From assembly GCA_003218815.1 (NCBI GenBank), contig QHON01000040.1, positions 1-12,711 of the forward strand: a stretch of 12,711 nucleotides of DNA, given 5' to 3'. The notes under the pieces are model-generated. The model made no database searches. It was not told the origin of the DNA and saw nothing but the letters and a program-made list of their open reading frames with translations. Numbering within the stretch: the first letter of the stretch is position 1; every line of letters begins with the position of its first letter. The position numbers and the translations under genes were made by a program. This DNA comes from Verrucomicrobiota bacterium (GTDB taxonomy: Bacteria; Verrucomicrobiota; Verrucomicrobiia; Chthoniobacterales; UBA10450). Positions 7,746 through 12,711 of this stretch are shown here, piece after piece.

Positions 7746-8270
7746 CTATTCACCGAGAGATTTTGTCGCAATCACGCGCCAAGCTTCCACTTCAGCGCGA
7801 TTACGCGTGGGCGAAGCGCAACGAACTGCGCAGACTGAATCGAAAACGACTTCCGAAAACGGCAGCCTGATTGAGCGAGCTAATTCACGCCGTGCAGCAA
7901 GCGACATTCTCCTGTAGAGCAAGCTTATGTGCGGATTAAGGTGATAATGAGACGAACGTGGCGATCGTTGCCGAATCAGTTCGCTTAGCCGCTGCAAGTT
8001 TGCGTTCAATGCAAGTTGCACAAAAAGTGTTTTCGTAAACTCGCTGGAATGCTGTGCATCCAAGGTTTTCAACTGGATTGGTCCGCAAACGGTTGCGACT
8101 TGCGAAACAATTTGCTCGCCTGCCTCAGACCGATCTGATCCGAGATAGATCGTAACGTGCGGCTCGAAAACAGGGGCGTCATATCGCCGTGCTAGATCGG
8201 CAATCAGTTTTGCCAAAACGCGGCGCGTCGGCTCAGTTGGGATGAGCCAGTAGGCGATTGCAGTGGACAT
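7746..8270 (-). CDS. 2H phosphoesterase of the cyclic phosphodiesterase (CPDase) type
   Basis: Starting from the ATG at 8270 gives 174 residues. The two catalytic tetrapeptides of the 2H superfamily are present: H38-V-T40 (FEPHVTIYLG) and H114-I-S116 (LNPHISLLY). The N-terminus (AYWLIPTEPTRRVL ... APVFEPHVT) closely resembles the plant/yeast CPDase family. In Arabidopsis the equivalent residues are H42/T44 and H119/S121 in a protein of about 181 residues. Those enzymes open ADP-ribose 1'',2''-cyclic phosphate and nucleoside 2',3'-cyclic phosphates. The related bacterial LigT/ThpR branch acts on RNA cyclic phosphates, so mononucleotide or RNA-end substrates are both possible. The frame extends to a TTG at 8324, but those 18 residues are low-quality and fall in an intergenic repeat, so ATG 8270 is preferred. 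The rtcB gene follows after 47 bp on the same strand. No strong ribosome-binding site is seen. Confidence 0.87.
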   Translation of the reverse strand: MSTAIAYWLIPTEPTRRVLAKLIADLARRYDAPVFEPHVTIYLGSDRSEAGEQIVSQVATVCGPIQLKTLDAQHSSEFTKTLFVQLALNANLQRLSELIRQRSPRSSHYHLNPHISLLYRRMSLAARRELARSIRLPFSEVVFDSVCAVRCASPTRNRAEVEAWRVIATKSLGE

Positions 8271-8317
8271 CTTGGAGGGTGCCGCGTCAGCCCCTGTTTT
8301 ACCGTTAGAGCGCTTCA

Positions 8318-8381
8318 GGTTCAACGATTTAGCGATTCAACGAATCAAGGCTGCGATTTAACGATTGAGCGCTTTAACAGC
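8318..8381. repeat. Degenerate direct repeats in a divergent intergenic region
   Basis: Two 24-nt units, 8320-8343 and 8357-8380, align at 18 of 24 positions around a core of AACGATT-x-AGCG-x-TT-x-AAC. Inside the first unit TTCAACGA repeats exactly 16 bp apart (8320 and 8336). The stretch lies between the divergent CPDase and DUF2237 genes, so it could be operator sites or a decayed simple-sequence repeat. Confidence 0.6.
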
Positions 8382-8408
8382 GCAACATTCGCATGCTAAT
8401 CTTAGTCG

Positions 8409-8768
8409 GTGCCCACGAATGTCCTCGGAACGGAATTGAAATGTTGTTGTCGCGATCCGATGACCGGATTTTTTCGCGACGGGTTTTGCCGCACCGGCCC
8501 GGAAGACCTCGGCCTGCACACGGTCTGCGTGAAGGTGACGCGCGAGTTTCTCGATTTTTCCGTGCTCGACGGGAACGATCTGGTCACGCCGCATCTGGAA
8601 TGGGGGTTTCCTGGGCTCCAACCCGGCGACAAATGGTGCGTTTGCGTCACGCGCTGGAAAGACGCGCTCGACCACGACGTCGCGGCACCAGTCGATCTTG
8701 AGGCCACGCACTCATCCGCGCTGGAATTCGTGACGCTCGAAGATTTACAATCACACGCCTTAAAATAA
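8409..8768 (+). CDS. DUF2237 family protein
   Basis: This 119-residue protein matches the DUF2237 family along its full length. It begins NVLGTELKCC, then RDPMTGFFRDGFCRTGPED, GLHTVC, a GNDL...P..E.GFPGL segment, PGDKWCVC, RWKDAL, LEATH and a closing LEFVTLEDL. Seven cysteines lie at residues 12, 13, 14, 27, 40, 77 and 79, suggesting a metal or redox role, but the family has no established function known to me. The start must be GTG at 8409, because in-frame stops occur at 8397 and 8403 just upstream. Length and ends fit the family, so the gene looks intact. It is the first of three co-directional genes, with the RmlC-like cupin 16 bp downstream. It is divergent from the CPDase-rtcB pair and shares a repeat-bearing intergenic region with it. 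Confidence 0.9.
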   Translation: MPTNVLGTELKCCCRDPMTGFFRDGFCRTGPEDLGLHTVCVKVTREFLDFSVLDGNDLVTPHLEWGFPGLQPGDKWCVCVTRWKDALDHDVAAPVDLEATHSSALEFVTLEDLQSHALK

Positions 8769-8784
8769 CTGAGTTGTTTCACTA

Positions 8785-9324
8785 ATGAAGGCAACAACAA
8801 CGACGCTCTCAGGTGTTCGTGATTCGGGGACAGTCACGTCTCGCGGCGAAAATATCAGCCGACTGCCGGACGGAGTCACAGTTTGGGACGTGACGACACA
8901 CGTGGATGAACGCGGGACGGTGTGTGAAATGTTTGATTCGCGATGGAATTGGCACCCTGCTCCACTTGTTTTCGCTTACACATTTTCCCTGCGACCGGGC
9001 ATGATCAAGGGATGGGGCATGCACCAGTTCCATGAAGACCGCTACTTCATTCTTTTCGGTGAACTACTGCTCGTTCTCTACGATGATCGCCCCAGCTCAC
9101 CGACGAATGGCCTTGTCGCAAAAGTCGCCATGTCGGAATATCGTCGCCAGCTAATCAACATCCCTGCCGGAGTCTGGCACGCGAACCAAAACATTGGTAG
9201 CAAGGACGCGGTGGTTGTGAATTTCCCGACGGCTCCATATAATCACGCTCAACCAGACAAATTCCGGCTGGCGCCTGATACGGACAAAATTCCATACAAG
9301 TTCGACAATCCTCGGGGCGGATGA
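8785..9324 (+). CDS. RmlC-like cupin (dTDP-4-dehydrorhamnose 3,5-epimerase-related)
   Basis: This 179-residue jelly-roll protein is related to dTDP-sugar 3,5-epimerases. Supporting segments are HVDERGTVCEMFD (39-51), GMHQFHEDRYFILFGELLLVLYDDR (78-102), INIPAGVWHANQN (124-136) and the closing FPTAPYNHAQPDKFRLAPD (147-165), equivalent to the family's YPTEPYDHxxPD..RL tail. The first ~28 residues are a poorly conserved extension. The canonical RGLHxQ and KLV motifs are altered (GWGMHQFHEDRYF), so it may be a sugar isomerase or non-catalytic relative rather than a true RmlC. No rmlA, B or D is in the window, which also argues against a complete dTDP-rhamnose pathway here. The downstream glycosyltransferase overlaps by 4 nt (ATGA), implying translational coupling and a shared role in a surface glycan or glycosylated product. 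No ribosome-binding site is obvious before the ATG. Confidence 0.82.
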   Translation: MKATTTTLSGVRDSGTVTSRGENISRLPDGVTVWDVTTHVDERGTVCEMFDSRWNWHPAPLVFAYTFSLRPGMIKGWGMHQFHEDRYFILFGELLLVLYDDRPSSPTNGLVAKVAMSEYRRQLINIPAGVWHANQNIGSKDAVVVNFPTAPYNHAQPDKFRLAPDTDKIPYKFDNPRGG

Positions 9325-10247
9325 AGTTCAGCATCCTCACACCCACTCATAATCGCGCCGATGTGTTGGCGTTCGCCATTCGGTCTGTAATGGCGCAAAC
9401 GGAGACCGACTGGGAACTATTCATTGTTGGTGACGGTTGTACCGATAACACAGCAGCCGTTGTGGCGGAATTTAACGATCCGCGTATCCGGTGGCTGGAC
9501 CTCCCGAAAGGGCCCGGCTTCGGCTATAGAAATCGCAATCTTGCGTTCCGCCAAATGCGTGGCCACTACGTTGCACTCCTTGGCCATGACGACATCTGGC
9601 TACCGGATCATCTTGCGTTACTTTCTCGCAGGCTTGAGCAAAGCGGCGCTGAATGGGCTTACAGCCGTCCAATTTGGGGCGAACCAGGTGGCACCCTGTT
9701 GCCGGGCGATTTCGATTTGGCGACCGACGCCGCGAAGCGCAAAAAATTCATGGAGGGGAAATTGAATGGCATTCCCGCTAGCTGCGTAATGCATCGGCGC
9801 GATTGCTTCGCGCGCTACGGATATTGGAATGAAACGTTGCCCGAATGGGGCGACTTCGACATGTGGGTTCGAATCGTCGCCGGCACCGGCTGTCTCGGCT
9901 ATTTGCCTTTGCCGACATGCCTGCACTTCCGGGCGAACTGGAGAAAAATATCCAACGTTACTTCGCGGCTTATGGGCTGCCCCGAGCTCCTGTGCGAGTT
10001 ACCCGCACTTCGACTTCCTCCTGGTCGAAATGATCAGGAGTCAGCATGGAGTTGTATCACTAAGGATCCGGATTGGATAACGTCGCTCCGGTTGGAGGTT
10101 GACCGTGCTGACGAATTGTTAGACGAGAAGGCAAAGCACCGACTGACCACGATTTATCATCACCTTTCTCGACGTTTTTCCCCATTGAGATTCCGCTCAG
10201 ATTTTCTTCTGAGGCAGCGATTTCCTGACGGCAAGTTCTTTCGATGA
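9321..10247 (+). CDS. Family 2 glycosyltransferase
   Basis: This 308-residue GT-A fold enzyme has FSILTPTHNRADVL (3-16) and GDGCTDNT (37-44) forming the nucleotide-sugar site. LGHDDIWLPDHL (87-98) replaces the usual DxD metal motif region, with D90/D91 as likely ligands. PEWGDFDMWVRI (174-185) corresponds to the acidic general-base segment (D178/D180). It should transfer a sugar from an NDP-sugar to an unknown acceptor on the cytoplasmic side; no transmembrane helix is seen. The C-terminal ~90 residues are basic and not recognised. Its ATG overlaps the cupin stop (ATGA), a strong sign of coupling. The gene ends before a 229-bp stretch with no supported gene. Confidence 0.92.
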   Translation: MKFSILTPTHNRADVLAFAIRSVMAQTETDWELFIVGDGCTDNTAAVVAEFNDPRIRWLDLPKGPGFGYRNRNLAFRQMRGHYVALLGHDDIWLPDHLALLSRRLEQSGAEWAYSRPIWGEPGGTLLPGDFDLATDAAKRKKFMEGKLNGIPASCVMHRRDCFARYGYWNETLPEWGDFDMWVRIVAGTGCLGYLPLPTCLHFRANWRKISNVTSRLMGCPELLCELPALRLPPGRNDQESAWSCITKDPDWITSLRLEVDRADELLDEKAKHRLTTIYHHLSRRFSPLRFRSDFLLRQRFPDGKFFR

Positions 10248-10476
10248 AAATCGATGTCATGTCTTCCTTGCCGTTCTCCACACTGAACGCCAGCTACTGC
10301 ATGTGGTCGGTATCGGGCCCTATGTTGCGTTCTCTTTGCACTTGTAACACAAGTCGATTCGGGTTCGCCGCCGCTCCCCATCTGTGTTTCATTCGTACCC
10401 ATCTATGCACTGACGCGATCCTGTTATATTTTCATCGTTGGCGAAGTCTTGTGTTCGCAGCCGCGGTACCGCCGAT
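10248..10476. other. Non-coding gap between the glycosyltransferase and LolC/E-type genes
   Basis: No supported gene lies here. A 78-codon frame opening at 10244 has poor composition and no recognisable motif. A small palindrome CTTGT-AAC-ACAAG at 10341-10353 could be an operator, and a candidate extended -10 sits near 10422-10430. Otherwise nothing was seen. Confidence 0.6.
10422..10430 (+). promoter_or_regulatory. Candidate extended -10 promoter for the LolC/E-type gene
   Basis: TG-T-TATATT at 10422-10430 is an extended -10 element (TATATT matches TATAAT at 5 of 6). No good -35 is seen, which extended -10 promoters tolerate. Transcription would begin near 10437, giving a leader of about 40 nt if translation starts at TTG 10477. 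Confidence 0.3.
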
Positions 10477-11769
10477 TTGAAACTGCCCTTTAGTGTTTTT
10501 CTGGCGCTGCGGTATTTGAAACCGAAGCGCACGTTTCTTTCCATCATCACGTTGATCTCAGTGTTGGGGGTGATGCTCGGGGTGACGGTGCTAATTCTCG
10601 TGATTTCGGTAATGACCGGGTTTGACCGCGAGCTACGCCAAAAAGTAATCGACTTCGATGCGCACATCCTCGTGAGCACCGAAGATATCTTGCGCGATTG
10701 GCGGTCACTCAAAACAAAAATCGACAACACACCCAGCGTGGCTGCGACCGCTCCTTACATTCAGGGACCGGTGATCGTCGAATTTCAAAACCGGCGGCTC
10801 GCGCCGATGATTCGCGGTGTGGATCCGACGCAGGAGGAGAAAGTAGTTCCGCTAAGAAAATTCATCAAATACGGCAAGCTGGATCTGGATGGAGACTCGA
10901 CCGTGCTCGGTGTTGAGCTCGCGCGGAAATTGCAAGTTCATGTCGGCGACAGACTAACGATTTATTCACCCGGTAATCTCGGTGAGATTCTGGATGGTAT
11001 TAAAAAATTGGAGAACGCGAAGGGCGACGAAGAGAAAAAGGCGATCGACCAATTGCGCGACGTGATCCTGCCGAAGGAACTAACCGTCACCGGCATCTTC
11101 GAAACCGGTCATTACCTGCACGACTCTGAGTTTTTGCTCGTTCCAATTTACGTTGGACAAGAGTTATATGGTCTGGGAGACGCATTACACGGCATCACGG
11201 TTAAAACGGATAACCCGTACAGCGCCGAGCGTGTAAAACAAGCGATTGAGCAATTTCTCGAACCACCCGAATTCGCTCAAACCTGGATCGACATGAACCG
11301 GCAATATTTCGAAGCAGTGCGGCTCGAGCGCACCGTCATGTTTTTCCTTTTGTTCTTCATAGTAGTGGTGGCGGCCTTCGGAATCATGAGCACGCTCATC
11401 ACAGTGACAGTGCAAAAGCGGCGTGAGATCGGAATCATGAAGGCGCTCGGGGCAAACATCGCGCAGATAATCTGGGTTTTTCTCGGCCAGGGAACAATCG
11501 TCGGCCTTTTCGGAACACTCACCGGCTTGGGGCTGGGCATGACCTTAATCCGTTACCGGAACGAATTCAGCCATTGGCTGGCATCGACATTGCACATCGA
11601 GATTTTCCCGCGCGAGGTCTATCAATTTTCAGCAATCCCGGCGGAAGTCATTCCAAGGGACGTCGCGATTATTTGCATCAGCGCCTTCCTCATCTGCTCG
11701 TTTGCCGCGCTGATTCCCGCTTACTTTGCGGCGCGGCTCGACCCGGTCAAAGCGCTCAGATACGAATAG
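10477..11769 (+). CDS. LolC/LolE-family ABC permease (lipoprotein release)
   Basis: With the TTG at 10477 this is 430 residues, near the size of E. coli LolC/LolE. The architecture is that of the FtsX/LolC family. It has an N-terminal LALRYLKPKR (9-18), TM1 about 22-46 (ending VISVMTGFDRELR), a large periplasmic domain about 50-280, then three helices about 286-312, 330-357 and 396-417. TWIDMNRQYFEAVRLER (269-285) is the signature just before TM2, and QKRREIGIMKALGA (313-326) is the cytoplasmic coupling loop that contacts the ATPase. It ends in PAYFAARLDPVKALRYE. The family extracts lipoproteins from the inner membrane for delivery toward the outer membrane. A charged helical insert (about 168-200) departs from the E. 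coli proteins. No LolD ATPase gene adjoins it. The frame also allows TTG 10438, but homology to the short LolC N-terminus favours 10477. Confidence 0.88.
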   Translation: MKLPFSVFLALRYLKPKRTFLSIITLISVLGVMLGVTVLILVISVMTGFDRELRQKVIDFDAHILVSTEDILRDWRSLKTKIDNTPSVAATAPYIQGPVIVEFQNRRLAPMIRGVDPTQEEKVVPLRKFIKYGKLDLDGDSTVLGVELARKLQVHVGDRLTIYSPGNLGEILDGIKKLENAKGDEEKKAIDQLRDVILPKELTVTGIFETGHYLHDSEFLLVPIYVGQELYGLGDALHGITVKTDNPYSAERVKQAIEQFLEPPEFAQTWIDMNRQYFEAVRLERTVMFFLLFFIVVVAAFGIMSTLITVTVQKRREIGIMKALGANIAQIIWVFLGQGTIVGLFGTLTGLGLGMTLIRYRNEFSHWLASTLHIEIFPREVYQFSAIPAEVIPRDVAIICISAFLICSFAALIPAYFAARLDPVKALRYE

Positions 11770-11777
11770 GGCTTTAG

Positions 11778-11803
11778 AGGCGCTTGTGCCAAGCGCCTGT
11801 TTT
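11778..11803 (+). terminator. Rho-independent-type hairpin after the LolC/E-type gene
   Basis: AGGCGCTT-GTGCC-AAGCGCCT (11778-11798) is a perfect 8-bp stem with a 5-nt loop, starting 9 nt after the stop codon and followed by GTTTT. The T-run is short but position and strength fit a terminator. The segment TTTAGAGGC at its left edge also resembles the TGTAGAGGC heads of the nearby repeats. Confidence 0.65.
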
Positions 11804-11852
11804 CCGGCGTTGTCGCGACGGTTGACTCAACCGCCGCTACAACGCCAGAAAA
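11800..11852. repeat. Near-perfect 26-bp-arm palindrome (REP-like)
   Basis: Arms 11800-11825 and 11827-11852 are inverse copies with 3 mismatches in 26, around a single C at 11826. Core pieces are GGCGTTGT ... CGGTTGA and TCAACCG ... ACAACGCC. The minus-strand reading contains the head TGTAGCGGC (11841-11833). The palindrome overlaps the end of the minus-strand SLOG gene, whose TAG stop lies within it at 11837-11839. It could act as a bidirectional transcript end. Confidence 0.8.
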
Positions 11853-12313
11853 ATACCCAACACGCGGAAAGCATAATGATAACCCTCCGCCCATTCGCTT
11901 TGGCGCGGGCCGGCTACGTTAAGAATGTGGATCTTGTGCTTGCAGACAAACTCGACAATCAACCTAGCGGCGTCTTCCGTGGAAATTTTTGAAGCGTCGA
12001 TCAGTTCGTGCGGTTGCTGCTCGACGCAGAACCGAACCGTTTGTTCCGTGCCACCGCTCAATTTGCCCGAGTAAATAATGACGGTTCCATCGGAGCCTTT
12101 CACGTTCTGCAAGGTGCGCTCGGTGAATCCACCATGTTCCAGTTCCCTGACTGGATAACGATCCGGAATCCGACCAAGTTCATCGAGACGTCCGGCCGGA
12201 CACCAACCGCCGCAATCGATTCCATACTTTAGCGCGGCATCAAGCGCCGCGCGATCAACGCCAGTTTGTCCGCCGGAAATTATTTTCACCTGCTTCCCTG
12301 TAGCGGCGGGCAT
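11837..12313 (-). CDS. SLOG-fold 'putative molybdenum carrier' family protein
   Basis: This is up to 158 residues. It has KIISGGQTGVDRAALDAAL (10-28), a nucleotide-binding Rossmann-type Gly loop, then GGWCPAGR (35-42), IPDRYPVREL (49-58), ERTLQNVKGSDGTVII (65-80), SGGTEQT (86-92) and LNVAGPRQSEW (131-141). These are the conserved blocks of the putative molybdenum carrier family (PF12694-like), a branch of the SLOG superfamily with lysine-decarboxylase-like and YpsA proteins. Despite the name, molybdenum binding is not proven for most members; nucleotide or nucleotide-sugar binding is the safer prediction. ATG 12313 lies inside an inverted repeat. A GTG at 12289 with AGGGA five bases upstream, which puts the start directly before KIISGG, is an attractive alternative (150 residues). 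Its TAG stop lies inside another palindrome. A cupin gene lies 53 bp upstream on the same strand. Confidence 0.85.
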   Translation of the reverse strand: MPAATGKQVKIISGGQTGVDRAALDAALKYGIDCGGWCPAGRLDELGRIPDRYPVRELEHGGFTERTLQNVKGSDGTVIIYSGKLSGGTEQTVRFCVEQQPHELIDASKISTEDAARLIVEFVCKHKIHILNVAGPRQSEWAEGYHYAFRVLGIFLAL

Positions 12314-12358
12314 GTCGCTCGCATTCTCCAGTGCGCAGCCAACACGGCTGCCTCTACA
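12299..12358. repeat. REP-like inverted pair at the start of the SLOG gene
   Basis: TGTAGCGGC at 12299-12307 faces GCCTCTACA at 12350-12358 (inverse TGTAGAGGC, one mismatch). Within the right half is a perfect 6-bp hairpin, GCAGCC-AACAC-GGCTGC (12335-12351). The element fills the space between the cupin and SLOG genes and overlaps the first codons of the longer SLOG start. Its heads match those of the palindrome at 11800-11852. Confidence 0.6.
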
Positions 12359-12366
12359 GAAAACAT

Positions 12367-12711
12367 CTACTCTTCGCCGTCAAAATAATCTGTCTCCTTA
12401 CCTTTTAGCACAATCCGATCGGACGCCGAACGTCGATTGACCTTCCATTTCCCGCTATCTGGAAAGTAGGCAGATTCGCCGATCGGATTGTCGGCGATTA
12501 CGTAATAGACAAGATCTTCCTCGCCGGAATTTGCGATTTGGTGCGGCTCATTAGGCGCAAAAATGAAGGCATCGCCTGCGACCACTTCCGTTGTGCCTGT
12601 GTCATGGCGCATGTTGCCTTTGCCGTTGACGACGAGATACAGCTCCCATTGCGCGGAATGCGAATGATAAGGAAAATTCGGTTTCCCCGGAGGCAAGCGA
12701 GTCAATTCAAG
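12367..12711 (-). CDS. Small cupin-domain protein, 5'-truncated by the window edge
   Basis: 114 residues are visible and the frame stays open to the right edge, so the true start is outside. Cupin motif 1 is complete: H16-x-H18 with E23 and G30 (PYHSHSAQWELYLVVNGKG). Motif 2 is GDAFIFAPNEPHQIAN, with H57 and N61, where the usual PxG is PNE. Three His and one Glu are present, so a mononuclear metal site is likely. The tail YFPDSGKWKV is common among small cupins of unknown substrate; a regulatory or sugar/amino-acid-related role cannot be distinguished. A TTG at 12705 could be miscalled as the start. The SLOG-family gene lies downstream on the same strand across a palindromic repeat. Confidence 0.87.
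   Translation of the reverse strand, partial: LELTRLPPGKPNFPYHSHSAQWELYLVVNGKGNMRHDTGTTEVVAGDAFIFAPNEPHQIANSGEEDLVYYVIADNPIGESAYFPDSGKWKVNRRSASDRIVLKGKETDYFDGEE

Noticed and set aside
8271..8324. 18-residue N-terminal extension of the CPDase from TTG 8324
   Set aside because: Falls in the degenerate intergenic repeat; CPDase homology begins at the ATG at 8270.
8393..8701. 102-codon plus-strand frame
   Set aside because: Overlaps the clear DUF2237 match in another frame and is Arg-rich with no motif.
8785..10247. dTDP-rhamnose biosynthesis operon
   Set aside because: Only an RmlC-like cupin with altered motifs is present; rmlA, rmlB and rmlD homologues are absent from the window.
10244..10480. 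78-codon plus-strand frame starting with an ATGA overlap to the glycosyltransferase stop
   Set aside because: The overlap is tempting, but the translation is Cys/Ser-rich with no motif and runs into the LolC/E-type gene in another frame; no ribosome-binding site.
1..12711. CRISPR array, tRNA, rRNA, insertion sequence or prophage
   Set aside because: No regularly spaced identical repeats, cloverleaf, rRNA signature or transposase/integrase coding was seen.

Overview
This 12.7 kb window looks like ordinary chromosome from a diderm bacterium of moderate GC content. The probable origin is the Verrucomicrobiota, perhaps a soil Chthoniobacterales (Spartobacteria)-type lineage. That placement is an inference from the gene mix: TPR proteins, a LolC/E-type permease, a DUF2237 protein, many non-ATG starts, and small TGTAG-headed palindromes between genes. 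There is no rRNA, tRNA, transposase, phage gene or CRISPR array. No gap between genes exceeds 300 bases.

Left region (1-4732, all +): a TPR protein cut off by the window edge, an AI-2E/PerM-family membrane transporter with an unusual Pro/Thr/Ala-rich insert, and a large membrane-anchored helical-repeat protein. They probably form a co-directional envelope-associated cluster.

Middle region (4751-8324): a nucleotidyltransferase-fold protein (-) faces away from a calcineurin-like metallophosphoesterase (+). The phosphoesterase converges on a minus-strand pair of a 2H cyclic phosphodiesterase (CPDase type) followed 47 bp later by an RtcB-type RNA ligase. RtcB joins 2',3'-cyclic phosphate or 3'-phosphate RNA ends to 5'-OH ends, and CPDases open cyclic phosphates. 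This is a plausible RNA end-healing and sealing module and the most interesting biology here. The phosphoesterase and nucleotidyltransferase next door could be accessory or unrelated.

Right region (8409-12711): a tight + strand set of DUF2237, an RmlC-like sugar cupin and a family 2 glycosyltransferase (the last two overlap by 4 nt). A LolC/E-family lipoprotein-export permease follows without a LolD ATPase beside it, and it ends in a hairpin terminator. Last come two minus-strand genes: a SLOG-fold 'putative molybdenum carrier' protein and a small cupin running off the right edge.

Non-coding structure is notable. REP-like inverted elements with a TGTAGCGGC-like head lie at 6443-6519, 11800-11852 and 12299-12358. 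The last two lie over the two ends of the SLOG-fold gene. A degenerate direct repeat occupies the divergent intergenic region at about 8318-8381.
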